Positions 26,051 to 34,881 of a stretch of DNA of 64,000 nt are shown here, in pieces. How positions within the stretch are numbered: position 1 is the stretch's first letter; every line of letters starts with the position of its first letter. Source of the DNA: CAIWHR01 sp963734085 (lineage in GTDB: Bacteria; Pseudomonadota; Gammaproteobacteria; Burkholderiales; Casimicrobiaceae). Made by a program: the position numbers and the translations under genes. The notes beneath the pieces were generated by a model. The model searched no databases. It was not told the DNA's origin and saw nothing but the letters and a program-made list of their open reading frames with translations. Location of the stretch: NCBI GenBank assembly GCA_963734085.1, contig CAVTFT010000014.1, positions 124,001 through 188,000 of the forward strand. The letters are read 5' to 3'.

Positions 26051-27751
26051 ATGTTCGGAATCGGAAAAAACACCAAGGATCCGCTCGCGGACGCCAAAGC
26101 CGCCGAGCGCTGGATCGCGTCGTTCCCCGAGAACGACCCGCTCGCGCTGCAACACGAGGTTCTGGCCGAGCTCGGTCGGCTCTCCGAACGCGAGAGCCGC
26201 CGCACACCTTCCGGGCTCGAGGCGGTATTTCGCATCGACGCGCAGACGAAGACGCTGCGCAAGACGCTGACCTCGCAGTACATCGAGCACGCGAGCCGGT
26301 CGTCACGCATCGAAAGTCAGCTCTGGCAGGCGCTGTTCGACCTGACGCAAGGCTTCCTCATGTGCTATGGCGCGTTCGCGCGCGAGGTCTCGAGCCACGC
26401 GCAGAGCAACAAATGGCAGGGCCTGCTGCCGGAGCTCGTCGCCCGCGAAATCACGCACCTCGGTCTCGACGCCAAGATCCGGCTGTTCCGCTACGAGCAA
26501 TGGATTCCGGCAAAATGGGCGGAGCTGCATACGCTGTTCACCCTCGCGTGCTCGCGGCAGATCGAGCGCATTTCGCTCGTCGTCGACGCCGGCGGTGGCA
26601 CGACGACGATCGAGCACGAGTACCTGGTCGCACTCGTGCTGCAGCTCGTCAACGCGGGCAACATGACGCCGAAGCATCTGGAGTGGGTGACGTCCGAGCT
26701 CGACGAGTGGTGCCAGCCGCTGCGGCTCACGCTTGAACCCTCGTCGGTGGCCTCCTTCTACGTCGACCTCGGCAGCCGGGGAGGCCTCAAGCGCCGTGCG
26801 CCGTCGCCGCTCGAAGGGCGCGTGCTGTTTCTCGACACGCGGCCGCTGCACGCGTTGCTGATGCAAAACGTCGCGGTGCTCGAACAGAAGATCAAGGGCC
26901 AGCCGCTGTCGGAGAAGACCGCACGCCGCAGCGAACAGCTGACGCTCGTGACCAAGCTCGCTTCACAGGTGGATCCCGAATTCAAGCCGTTCGCGCGCCG
27001 CGGCGAGCGCACGTCGGCGGTCGGTACCGTCGACGCGATCGTCGGCTTCGCCAAGATCGCCACCTTTTTGCGCGAAGAGGAGCGTTTGCCGACGCCATCG
27101 CCCGACACCGGCACGAGCTTCGGCGGCACGATGGAGCTCGCGGTATTCGGCCGCGCACGCAACGAAGCCGACCGCCGCCTGGAGCAGGCACAACGCCGGC
27201 TCGCGACCTATGCGGCGCCCGGCGGCCCGTGGGAGGTCAAGGACGTAAGCCAGACCGGATTCCGCCTGCTCGCGCCGATGAGTGTCGCCAATGCAGTGAC
27301 GCTCGGCACGTTGGCCGCGATCCGACCCCATGGGCAGAGGATGTGGGCGCTCGGGATCGTGCGGCGGATGAAGCGCCTCACCACCGACCGCGCCGAGATC
27401 GGGCTGCAGGTCGTCGCGAACACGCTGGTCGGCGTCGAGCTGGTCGAGCAGCGCAAGTCAGTCGACGCCGACTACTCGGTGAACGGCGAAGCCACCACGA
27501 TCAACGGCCGCAGCTTCGGCGGCCTGTTCCTGTCGCTGCGCAAGCGCGAGACCGATCCCGTGGTGCAGTCGTTGATCGTTCCCGCGGTCGAATACCAGCC
27601 GGCCAAGCGCTTCAAGGTCCTGACGGCGCGCTCGGCCAACACGATCCGTTTCGGCCGTCTGCTCGAACAGCAGCCGGACTGGGTATGGACCGCAGTCGAG
27701 CCGCAGGAGCTTCCCGGCCTGCTGACCGGGACTGCCGCGACGGGACGCTGA
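26051..27751 (+). CDS. PilZ-domain protein (putative cyclic-di-GMP effector)
   Basis: 566 residues from the ATG at 26051 (MFGIGKNTKDPLADAKAAER). Most of the protein is a helical region with no named domain (SFPENDPLALQHEVLAELGR, QSNKWQGLLPELVAREITHL). The C-terminal PilZ-like part begins about residue 395 (GPWEVKDVSQTGFRLLAPMS). Its DVSQTG fits the D/N-x-S-x-x-G motif of c-di-GMP binding, and RRMKRL downstream fits a basic partner. No stop or frameshift. In Betaproteobacteria similar long proteins are annotated as PilZ or 'molecular chaperone'; signalling is the more likely role. Followed at 10 bases by the acyl-CoA synthetase gene. Confidence 0.8.
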   Translation: MFGIGKNTKDPLADAKAAERWIASFPENDPLALQHEVLAELGRLSERESRRTPSGLEAVFRIDAQTKTLRKTLTSQYIEHASRSSRIESQLWQALFDLTQGFLMCYGAFAREVSSHAQSNKWQGLLPELVAREITHLGLDAKIRLFRYEQWIPAKWAELHTLFTLACSRQIERISLVVDAGGGTTTIEHEYLVALVLQLVNAGNMTPKHLEWVTSELDEWCQPLRLTLEPSSVASFYVDLGSRGGLKRRAPSPLEGRVLFLDTRPLHALLMQNVAVLEQKIKGQPLSEKTARRSEQLTLVTKLASQVDPEFKPFARRGERTSAVGTVDAIVGFAKIATFLREEERLPTPSPDTGTSFGGTMELAVFGRARNEADRRLEQAQRRLATYAAPGGPWEVKDVSQTGFRLLAPMSVANAVTLGTLAAIRPHGQRMWALGIVRRMKRLTTDRAEIGLQVVANTLVGVELVEQRKSVDADYSVNGEATTINGRSFGGLFLSLRKRETDPVVQSLIVPAVEYQPAKRFKVLTARSANTIRFGRLLEQQPDWVWTAVEPQELPGLLTGTAATGR

Positions 27752-27761
27752 ACTCTCCCGA

Positions 27762-29417
27762 ATGTCCGACGATCGCTACGCCGCGATCCATCGCGCGCAC
27801 CGCTGGGACGTCCCCGCCCGCTTCAACATTGCGCACGCGTGCTGCGGCCGCTGGGCCTCCGATCGCGCGCGCTTTGCGCTGTACTGGGAAGACGAGACCG
27901 GGGCGAATGCCGCCTGCACGTTCTGGGACCTGCAGCAGCAGGCGAACCGGTTGTCGAACGCGCTGGCCGCGATGGGCGTCGCGCGCGGCGACCGGGTCGC
28001 CCTCGTCCTCCCGCAACGGCCGGAGACCGTCGTCGCGCACATCGCCGTCTATCAGATGGGCGCGGTCAGCGTGCCGCTGTCGTTCCTGTTTGGTCCCGAC
28101 GCGCTCGAATACCGGCTCAACCATTCTGGCGCGAAGGTCGCGCTCGTCGATCCGCAGTCGCTGCCGAACCTCGCGCCGATCCGCGAGCGATGTGCGGGCG
28201 TCGCGCACGTGATCGGCGTCGCCGGCGCACGCGCGGCCTGGATTGCGCCCTACGAGACGGTGCTCGCGAAAGCATCATCGCGCTTTGCAGCGGTCGCGAC
28301 GAACGCCACCGACCCCGCAATCCTGGTCTACACGAGCGGTACCACGGGGCCGCCGAAGGGCGCGCTGATGCCGCAGCAGTGCCTCATCGGCAACCTGCCC
28401 GGCTTCACGCATTCGCACGACGGGTATCCGCAGGAACGCGACCTCTTCTGGTCGCCGGCCGATTGGGCGTGGACCGGCGGCCTCATGGACGCGCTGCTGC
28501 CGGCGCTCTACTTCGGCCAGCCGATCGTCGGCTATCGCGGAAGGTTCGACCCCGAACGCGCGTTCGCGCTGATCGAGAAATACGGAATCCGCAACACGTT
28601 CCTGTTCCCGACGGCGCTCAAGATGATGATGAAGGCGGTGCCCCGGCCGCGCGAGCACTTCGACCTTGATCTCCGCACGATCATGAGCGCAGGCGAAGCG
28701 GTCGGCACGACGGTGTTCGACTGGGCGCGCGAGGCGCTGGATGTCACGATCAACGAGATGTTCGGCCAGACCGAGATGAACTACATCGTCGGCAACTCGC
28801 AGGCGCTGTGGCCGGCCAAGCCGGGCTCGATGGGGCGCCCCTATCCCGGTCACCGGATCGCCGCGATCGACGACGACGGGAATGAAGTGCCGGACAGCGA
28901 CATCGGCGAAATCGCCGTCAACCGGATCGCGCCCGACGGCACGCCTGACCCGGTTTTCTTTCTCGGCTACTTCGGCAACCCCGAAGGCACCGCGAAGAAA
29001 TTTTCCGGCGACTGGTGCCGCACCGGCGACCTCGCGCGGCGCGACGCCGACGGCTATCTCTGGTACCAGGGCCGCGCCGACGACATGTTCAAGGCGGCGG
29101 GCTATCGGATCGGACCTTCCGAGATCGAGAATTGCCTCGTCCGGCATCCCGCGGTCGCCAACGCCGCCGTCGTGCCTTCGCCCGACGAGACGCGCGGCAA
29201 CGTCGTCAAGGCGTTCATCGTGCTGGCGGCGGGCGAGACGCCATCCGAGAAACTCGAGGAAGACATCCGCGCGCACGTGCGCAAGTTTCTCGCCCCGTAC
29301 GAGTACCCGAAGGAAATCGAGTTCATCGACGCATTGCCGATGACGACGACCGGCAAGGTGCAGCGGCGCGTGTTGCGCGAACGCGAGCGCGAGCGCAAGG
29401 CGGCGAGCCCGCGATGA
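27762..29417 (+). CDS. AMP-dependent acyl-CoA synthetase (AcsA/medium-chain type)
   Basis: 551 residues; activates a carboxylic acid with ATP to acyl-AMP and then to acyl-CoA. ANL-family motifs: phosphate loop LVYTSGTTGPPKGALMPQQC, A5-type INEMFGQTEMNYIVGN, the TGDLARRDADGYLWYQGRAD core with the conserved Asp, and the C-terminal Lys in LPMTTTGKVQRRVL. The N-terminal domain (FNIAHACCGRWASD) resembles acetyl- or medium-chain acyl-CoA synthetases of the AcsA-like group. The substrate cannot be read from sequence. The stop overlaps the start of the ACT-domain gene (ATGA). Confidence 0.95.
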   Translation: MSDDRYAAIHRAHRWDVPARFNIAHACCGRWASDRARFALYWEDETGANAACTFWDLQQQANRLSNALAAMGVARGDRVALVLPQRPETVVAHIAVYQMGAVSVPLSFLFGPDALEYRLNHSGAKVALVDPQSLPNLAPIRERCAGVAHVIGVAGARAAWIAPYETVLAKASSRFAAVATNATDPAILVYTSGTTGPPKGALMPQQCLIGNLPGFTHSHDGYPQERDLFWSPADWAWTGGLMDALLPALYFGQPIVGYRGRFDPERAFALIEKYGIRNTFLFPTALKMMMKAVPRPREHFDLDLRTIMSAGEAVGTTVFDWAREALDVTINEMFGQTEMNYIVGNSQALWPAKPGSMGRPYPGHRIAAIDDDGNEVPDSDIGEIAVNRIAPDGTPDPVFFLGYFGNPEGTAKKFSGDWCRTGDLARRDADGYLWYQGRADDMFKAAGYRIGPSEIENCLVRHPAVANAAVVPSPDETRGNVVKAFIVLAAGETPSEKLEEDIRAHVRKFLAPYEYPKEIEFIDALPMTTTGKVQRRVLRERERERKAASPR

Positions 29418-29812
29418 TGCGTGGCCGCCGGCACCGCTTGGTGCTGATGTCCGAAGCGGTGGCGATCTGTCGCCTGGCGCCCGACGCCGCGCTTCCCGCG
29501 TGGGCGATGAGATCGCCTTACTGGTCGATCACGCGAACGCCCGATGAGCTCTCGGTGGTGTGCCCGGAAGCCGCGGTGCCGGGCGACGTCGCGGCAAGTC
29601 GCGGCTGGCGCGCGTTGCGCTTCGAGGGCCCGCTACCGCTCGATCAGACCGGCATTCTCGCGAGCGTCACCGGCCCGCTCGCCGCCGCGCACGTTTCGCT
29701 CTTCGCCCTCGCGACTTTCGATACCGACTACGTGCTGATTCCCGCGGCGCAGCGCAATACTGCAATCGCCGCGCTGGAGGCGGCGGGCCACACGGTCAGC
29801 GCTGTCGTCTGA
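29414..29812 (+). CDS. ACT-domain protein
   Basis: 132 residues (131 from the second ATG). Two ACT-like halves: HRLVLMSEAVAICRLAPDAA with SPYWSITRTPDELSVVCPEA, then GWRALRFEGPLPLDQTGILA with VTGPLAAAHVSLFALATFDT. The end TDYVLIPAAQRNTAIAALEA is typical of CASTOR/ACT_7-type regulators of amino acid sensing. Probably cytoplasmic and ligand-binding; the ligand is unknown. Coupled to the acyl-CoA synthetase by a 4-base overlap. Confidence 0.85.
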   Translation: MMRGRRHRLVLMSEAVAICRLAPDAALPAWAMRSPYWSITRTPDELSVVCPEAAVPGDVAASRGWRALRFEGPLPLDQTGILASVTGPLAAAHVSLFALATFDTDYVLIPAAQRNTAIAALEAAGHTVSAVV

Positions 29813-29895
29813 GGAAGCGGCTGCCGGATTTCCTGCACGACGGAGGACACGGAGAGCGCGAAGAGAACCTCAGGGAGTCTCGTGGTCTTCGTCGC

Positions 29896-30483
29896 TCAGG
29901 TTTTTCCGGCTCCGCGCGCGGTCGGCTTCAGGAACGTGACGACGTTTGAGCCGGGCGCATTCTTGGTCGAGCAGCTCCCCTCGCCCACGCCCGCCTCGCG
30001 CTCGGCCTCGTGCAACAGATTGATCACGTCGACGTAGAATTTTTCCTTTGCCATCATCAGCGCCGTCAGGCCGCCGTCATTGCGCGCGAGCACGTCGGCA
30101 CCGGCCTTGAGCAACGCTTCGACGACCGCCGCTTCGCCGTAGCCCGCCGCGAGCATCAGCGGACGGATGCCGTAGCCGATGCGCGCCTCGACATCGGCGC
30201 CCGCGTCGATCAACGCCTGCGCGACCTCCGGGAATCCGCGGTCATGCACGTCGTTGTACGCCGCTTTCATCAACGCGCCCCAGCCCAGAGCGTCGGTTGC
30301 GTTCACGTCCGCGCCGGCATCGAGCAACGCCTGCACGACCTCGAGCCGACCGGCATGCGCCGCCCGCATCAGCACAGTGGCGCCGTCGGCGTCGCGGGCA
30401 TTGCAATCTGCGCCGGCGGCGAGAAGTTTCCGCACGCGCGCGGAATCGCCCGTTTCGATCGCTTGCCAGAGCTGTTCGGACAT
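29896..30483 (-). CDS. Ankyrin repeat protein
   Basis: 195 residues, no signal peptide. Four to five ankyrin repeats: GDSARVRKLLAAGADCNARD, GATVLMRAAHAGRLEVVQAL, LDAGADVNATDALGWGALMK, VAQALIDAGADVEARIGYGI and VVEALLKAGADVLARNDGGL. The C-terminal 40 residues are charged and lack repeats (HEAEREAGVGEGSCSTKNAP). It is a protein-protein interaction scaffold with no assigned partner. It lies 12 bases after the end of the exosortase-associated membrane protein gene, so it may be part of the xrtH operon. Confidence 0.92.
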   Translation of the reverse strand: MSEQLWQAIETGDSARVRKLLAAGADCNARDADGATVLMRAAHAGRLEVVQALLDAGADVNATDALGWGALMKAAYNDVHDRGFPEVAQALIDAGADVEARIGYGIRPLMLAAGYGEAAVVEALLKAGADVLARNDGGLTALMMAKEKFYVDVINLLHEAEREAGVGEGSCSTKNAPGSNVVTFLKPTARGAGKT

Positions 30484-30495
30484 CGGGACCTCCCT

Positions 30496-31101
30496 TCAGT
30501 GCCCGATCCGCGAGATCGGGACTTGCCGTCCCCATTCGCCGCGCAGCCGTTCCAGCAAGGCGCGATGGGTGAGGACCCAGGTGACCGCGGGGACGACGGT
30601 CGGAAGGATCAGCGAACCGAACTGGAACGCGAATGCAATCGCCTCGCGCTGCCAGGCGACGAAGCCCGTCTGTGACGCCACGAGCGGTCCCGACGTGATT
30701 GCAATGTTCTTCAGGAAATCCGCGAAGACGCCCCATGTGGCGACGGGAACGAGCACGGCGTAGCCGATTGCCAGCGTGCGCAGCCATCGCGGCTCGCGGG
30801 CCGCGAGGACGAGCGCCGCAAAGAGCGGCATCCCGAACGTGTAGAGCAGGCCATCGACGTCGACGGTAATGTGCGCCGCCGCCGCGGTCGCCTCACCGGG
30901 CTGCAACGAAGTTGCGAACGTGAAGCTCGCCGCGTTCTGCTCGATGCCGGTCACGAGGTCGGAGAAACCTACGCGGGTCACGGCGTCGAGCAGCAGCTTC
31001 ACCGGCCAGAGCAGGACCGGTGCGCCGAAGTACCAGACGATGAACGCCAGCGGCAGCCAGGCGAGCACCTTGACGACGAAGCGCGCGAGCGGGCTTCTCA
31101 C
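30496..31101 (-). CDS. Exosortase H-associated membrane protein
   Basis: About 201 residues from a GTG at 31101 (VRSPLARFVVKVLAWLPLAF). Four to five membrane helices include VVKVLAWLPLAFIVWYFGAP, GLLYTFGMPLFAALVLAARE, WLRTLAIGYAVLVPVATWG and AFQFGSLILPTVVPAVTWVL. Between helices there is a periplasmic segment (FSDLVTGIEQNAASFTFATS). This matches the conserved partner of XrtH-type exosortases. The start is only 5 bases from the xrtH stop, consistent with a two-gene unit. Function unknown; probably helps the transpeptidase at the membrane. Confidence 0.8.
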   Translation of the reverse strand: MRSPLARFVVKVLAWLPLAFIVWYFGAPVLLWPVKLLLDAVTRVGFSDLVTGIEQNAASFTFATSLQPGEATAAAAHITVDVDGLLYTFGMPLFAALVLAAREPRWLRTLAIGYAVLVPVATWGVFADFLKNIAITSGPLVASQTGFVAWQREAIAFAFQFGSLILPTVVPAVTWVLTHRALLERLRGEWGRQVPISRIGH

Positions 31102-31106
31102 TGCCG

Positions 31107-31607
31107 TTACCCCGCAGCCATGGCCGGGCCGCCGTGCGGCAGCGTCCGCACCCAGATCAACCACACGACGAGCACGTCGAGCATGATCAACGCCTGCCAG
31201 ACGTAGAGGTGCGCCCACTCGAATGCGTCGATGTTCCACTGGCCGAGGTAGAAGAGACTGATCACGCGGATCACGTTCAGGCTCTGGACCGCGAAGATCC
31301 CCACCGCGAGGCCGAGAAGACGGCGCTTCCACGACGCCGGGAACGCGAGGATCGCGGCCACCAGCACGATCGTCGCCTCGACACCGTTGCAGCCCGCTTC
31401 GATCGACACCGCAAAACCGTTGGCGGTGCTGCGCAGGATCTTGCCCGTAGCGACGACATTGGCATCGAACAGCGTCACGAGCCACGCGCTTCCCAAGGCA
31501 AGCGCATTGGTCCACGGAACAACGAAATACTGTTGTGCCCAGGGCGTCAGTTCCGCCCCGAACAGCAGGGTCTGCAGCACCAGGAAGAGGATGAAAAAGC
31601 GGATCAC
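31107..31607 (-). CDS. xrtH: Exosortase H (XrtH)
   Basis: About 166 residues from a GTG at 31607 (VIRFFILFLVLQTLLFGAEL). Polytopic membrane cysteine protease/transpeptidase that would process proteins with a C-terminal sorting signal (IPTLxxWG-CTERM type for XrtH). The catalytic triad is visible: Cys in VSIEAGCNGVEATIVLVA, Arg in QSLNVIRVISLFYLGQW and His in DAFEWAHLYVWQALIM. Short for an exosortase, as XrtH is. No protein with an IPTL-CTERM tail is visible in this window, so targets must lie elsewhere. Confidence 0.9.
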   Translation of the reverse strand: MIRFFILFLVLQTLLFGAELTPWAQQYFVVPWTNALALGSAWLVTLFDANVVATGKILRSTANGFAVSIEAGCNGVEATIVLVAAILAFPASWKRRLLGLAVGIFAVQSLNVIRVISLFYLGQWNIDAFEWAHLYVWQALIMLDVLVVWLIWVRTLPHGGPAMAAG

Positions 31608-31757
31608 CGCCGGCGATTCTAGCAGGCCAGACGCAGGGCGGCCGCATTGCGGCATGGCGGTCGGCCGCCTCTCGCCGGAGTACGCCGGTTGCGCGGGTTA
31701 CCATATGCGCCGCGCGCCGCGCCGCGGTCTCGGGCCGCCGGGAAGCGCCCGTCCGCG

Positions 31758-33176
31758 ATGCTCTTCAACAGCTACGACTACCTGCTCTGGTTCCTGCCGG
31801 CCGCGCTCATCGTCTTCTTCGCGCTGGGAAGGCGCCCGCTCGCTGCGCAGGCGTGGCTCACCGTGGCGTCGCTCGTCTTCTACGGCTGGTGGAATCCGTG
31901 GCACCTGCCGCTCATTCTCGGCAGCATCGCGGTCAATTTCGTGGTCGCGCGTGCGTTGCAACGCGGCGCCGGCCGCCCGGTCCTGGCGTTCGGCATTGCC
32001 GCGAATCTCGCGGTCCTCGGCGTTTTCAAGTACGCCGACTTCTTTGTCGCCAACGTCGCGCGCCTGATGCGCGAGACGCCGCCGCTCCTGCATCTCGCGT
32101 TGCCGCTTGGCATCAGCTTTTTCACGTTCACGCAGATCGCCTATCTGGTCGATGTCTATCGGCGCAAGGCGCGCGAGCCGGTGCTCGTCAACTATGCGCT
32201 GTTCGTCACGTTCTTTCCGCACCTGCTCGCCGGACCGATACTCCATCACAGCGAGATGATGCCGCAGTTCGCGGAGCGCACGAACAAGCGGCCGCAGGCT
32301 TCGAACCTGGCGTCCGGTCTGTTCCTGCTGACGATCGGGCTCGCGAAAAAAGTGCTGCTCGCCGACACGTTCGCGCCGATCGCCGATGCGGGTTTCGGCG
32401 CGCCGGCCACGCTGTCGACGCCGGCCGCGTGGGTGGCGCTGCTCGCGTACACGATGCAGATCTATTTCGACTTCTCCGGCTACACCGACATGGCCCTCGG
32501 CGCCGCGCGCATGTTCAACATCCGGATGCCGATCAATTTCGATTCGCCGTACCGCGCGACCGATATCCGCGAGTTCTGGCAGCGCTGGCACATGACGCTG
32601 TCCCGCTTCCTGCGCGAATACCTGTACATACCGCTCGGCGGCAACCGCCACGGCGAATGGCGGACCGCAACCAACGTGCTCGCGACCTTCCTGCTGGGCG
32701 GCCTCTGGCACGGCGCCGCGTGGACGTTCGTGCTCTGGGGCTTCCTTCACGCTCTGGCGATGATCATCTGCCGTGCATGGCAGCGAAGAGGCGTAACCCT
32801 GCCGCGACCGTTCGCCTGGGCGCTCACGTTCCTGTTCGTGACGGTGTCCTGGGTCTTCTTCCGCGCGACGTCGGCGGACGACGCGTTCTCGATGCTCCGG
32901 GCGATGGCCGGCATCAACGCCGCGCCGGCGGCGCAGACGCTCGCGTGGCTCGATAGCGTCGAGGCGACGCTCGCCGGCATGCTGAGCGTACCGCCGTCGT
33001 GGACGCTCGTCCCGGCGGCGATCGGCCTCGCCATCGTCTGGCGCCGCGCCAACTCCAATGTGCTGGTGCAGCGCTTCGAGCCCACGCTCGCCAACGGCGC
33101 GCTCACCGCGCTGGCGCTCCCGCTCTGCGTGCTGCAGCTCGCGCGCGTGACGCCGTTCCTCTATTTCAATTTCTGA
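31758..33176 (+). CDS. MBOAT-family O-acyltransferase (AlgI-like)
   Basis: 472 residues, polytopic membrane acyltransferase of the alginate-acetylation AlgI/DltB superfamily. It starts MLFNSYDYLLWFLPAALIVF. Family signatures are FFTFTQIAYLVDVYRR, FPHLLAGPILHHSEMMPQF, YFDFSGYTDMALGAARMFNI, FWQRWHMTLSRFLREYLYIP and LGGNRHGE. The catalytic His is in FLLGGLWHGAAWTFVLWGFL, and another is in FLHAL. It would move an acyl group across the membrane to a surface or periplasmic glycan. Paired with the next gene, whose product probably completes the transfer. Divergent from xrtH. Confidence 0.95.
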   Translation: MLFNSYDYLLWFLPAALIVFFALGRRPLAAQAWLTVASLVFYGWWNPWHLPLILGSIAVNFVVARALQRGAGRPVLAFGIAANLAVLGVFKYADFFVANVARLMRETPPLLHLALPLGISFFTFTQIAYLVDVYRRKAREPVLVNYALFVTFFPHLLAGPILHHSEMMPQFAERTNKRPQASNLASGLFLLTIGLAKKVLLADTFAPIADAGFGAPATLSTPAAWVALLAYTMQIYFDFSGYTDMALGAARMFNIRMPINFDSPYRATDIREFWQRWHMTLSRFLREYLYIPLGGNRHGEWRTATNVLATFLLGGLWHGAAWTFVLWGFLHALAMIICRAWQRRGVTLPRPFAWALTFLFVTVSWVFFRATSADDAFSMLRAMAGINAAPAAQTLAWLDSVEATLAGMLSVPPSWTLVPAAIGLAIVWRRANSNVLVQRFEPTLANGALTALALPLCVLQLARVTPFLYFNF

Positions 33177-33177
33177 C

Positions 33178-34274
33178 GTGACGGTCGAGCCGATCCCGTC
33201 TCCGGCAACGAGCGCACCCGCTGCGCGCCGCTGGTTCGCGCTCGCCCTTTGCGTTGCCGCCGCGATTCTCGTCGCCGCAGGGGCGTTCAACGCGTACGTC
33301 GACCCGTTTCAGCAATTCCGGGTCGCCACGCGTTATCCGCCGCGCTATTACACATCGCTTCATCGCTACATCGCGCCGGGGCTCGCGAAGAACGCCGCGT
33401 ACGACACGCTGCTCACCGGCTCGTCGATCGTCGAGAACACGCGCAACGACACGATCGGCCGCGCGTGCGGCGGCGTCGGACTCAACGTCGCGATGCCGGC
33501 GCTGACCGGCTACGAGCAGGGACTGATCCTGCGCACGGCACTCGCCGCGCGGCCGCTGAAGCGCGCGATCGTGTTCCTCGACTTCACGGGATTCGGCGGT
33601 GCGCCGGGCGCGAGGCACCCGCTCGCCGGTCCGTTGCCGACCTACCTCTACGACCGCAATCCGTTCAACGATTTCCCGTATCTGTTGTCGTGGGGGGTGC
33701 TCGTGAGGTCGTGGCGGATCGTCGAAGCCGACGCGTCCGAGCGGTTCCGCACCGACGCGGCCGCGCCGTGGTGGTGGCCGATCAGAAGCGCTTTGCGCGA
33801 AGCGAAGTGCTCTGTCACCTCGACCCGCGCGATCTCAATGCGCAGTTCCCCCAACCCACGCTCGAGATCGCAGCGATGCGCGTGAGCTTCGCCCGGAACA
33901 TCCTTCCCCTCCTCGAAGGCTACCCGCAAACCGAGTTCGACCTCGTCTGGCCGCCCTACTCGATCATCGTCTGGGGCGACTACGTCCAGCGCCGCCAGCT
34001 CGACGTGACGCTCGCGTTCAAGCGCTACGTTTTCGAGGCGACGCGCGACCTCGGCAACGTCCACGTCATCGACCTGCAGGGTGTCGCGCAAGTCACGCAC
34101 AACCTCGACCTCTACACCGACCTCTATCACTTCGCGCCGTCGATCAACGACTGGCTGCTCGACGCCGCCTGCCACGATCGTCATCGGGTGCGGGCCGACA
34201 ACGTCGACGCGCTCGAAGCCACGCTGCGCGCGCAGGCGCTCGCGTTCGATCCGGCGGAGCTCAAGCCGAAATAG
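33178..34274 (+). CDS. Membrane-anchored protein partner of the MBOAT acyltransferase (one frameshift)
   Basis: About 365 residues after correction, beginning with a GTG one base after the MBOAT stop. An N-terminal anchor (WFALALCVAAAILVAAGAFN) is followed by YVDPFQQFRVATRYPPRYYT, a SGNH-like Ser motif in DTLLTGSSIVENTRND, and LNVAMPALTGYEQG. The second part is in another frame from about 33780: FARNILPLLEGYPQTEFDLV, WPPYSIIVWGDYVQ and a DLYHFAPSINDWLL motif with the conserved D and H. The break near AAPWWWP / VVADQKRF needs one base. The role, O-acylation of an exported polysaccharide with the MBOAT partner, is inferred. Confidence 0.75.
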
Positions 34275-34472
34275 GCAGACTGGCGGTGACCGCTCCGGCA
34301 AAGCCCCTGGGCGGATGCTGCGGCGGCGTTTGAACCGCCGATGTCGTCGCAAGCGGAGCGCGGCAGCCGGAGGCGACGCGCCGCCGCCGCGGCGGCTTCC
34401 GCAAGCCCCCTCCGTATGCCCTGCGGGGAGCCGTCTCCCGGGTGTCGCAAAAAGGGGCTTGCAAACACAAAT
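34275..34472. other. Intergenic region upstream of the iron-uptake operon
   Basis: 198 bp without a gene. It holds the inverted repeat CGGCGG...CCGCCG around 34321-34340 (CGGCGGCGTTTGAACCGCCG) and other GC-rich palindromic blocks (GCCGCCGCCGCGGCGGC near 34381-34397). The first may serve as a terminator for the acylation operon. Confidence 0.4.
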
Positions 34473-34491
34473 GCGAATCATTATCATTCGT
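34473..34491. promoter_or_regulatory. Fur box upstream of the cupredoxin-FTR1 operon
   Basis: GCGAATCATTATCATTCGT within a longer AATGCGAATCATTATCATTCG, a close match to the Fur consensus (GATAATGATAATCATTATC family). It is AT-rich against a GC-rich background. It lies 45 bp upstream of the cupredoxin ATG, so iron-replete Fur repression of the operon is expected. Confidence 0.85.
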
Positions 34492-34536
34492 ACTGATCGG
34501 CCCCGTTCCCCGGCCACCACCCGAAGAAGCGCCACG

Positions 34537-34866
34537 ATGATCCCGCGCCTGCTCGCACCTGCCCTCCTCTGCCTCCTGCTGGCCGCGCCGGCCCGCGCCG
34601 CCGACGACGAGTTCAAGCTCGTGATCGAAAACCACAGGTTCGAGCCCGCCGAGCTCGTCGTGCCGGCCGGCAGGAAGGTCAAGCTCGTCGTCGAAAACCG
34701 CGACGCCACGCCGGAGGAATTCGACAGCCACGCGCTCAACCGCGAGAAGGTGATCGCCGGCAGGGCGACGGTGACGATCTTCATCGGCCCCCTCAAGCCG
34801 GGAAGCTACGAGTACGTCGGCGAATACAACGAGAAGACCGCCAAAGGCACGATCATCGCCAAGTAA
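34537..34866 (+). CDS. Periplasmic cupredoxin-domain protein of the iron uptake operon
   Basis: 109 residues from the ATG at 34537. The signal peptide is MIPRLLAPALLCLLLAAPAR followed by AADDE. The mature cupredoxin-like domain (VIENHRFEPAELVVPAGRKV, VVENRDATPEEFDSHALNRE, PLKPGSYEYVGEYNEKTAKG) resembles the EfeO N-domain/FtrB-type cupredoxins that oxidise or deliver iron to FTR1 permeases. The classical type-1 copper Cys and Met ligands are not obvious; His in the SHALN loop could be one ligand. Fur box directly upstream; FTR1 follows 15 bases downstream. Confidence 0.88.
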   Translation: MIPRLLAPALLCLLLAAPARAADDEFKLVIENHRFEPAELVVPAGRKVKLVVENRDATPEEFDSHALNREKVIAGRATVTIFIGPLKPGSYEYVGEYNEKTAKGTIIAK

Positions 34867-34881
34867 CAACTGCGAGCCGCC

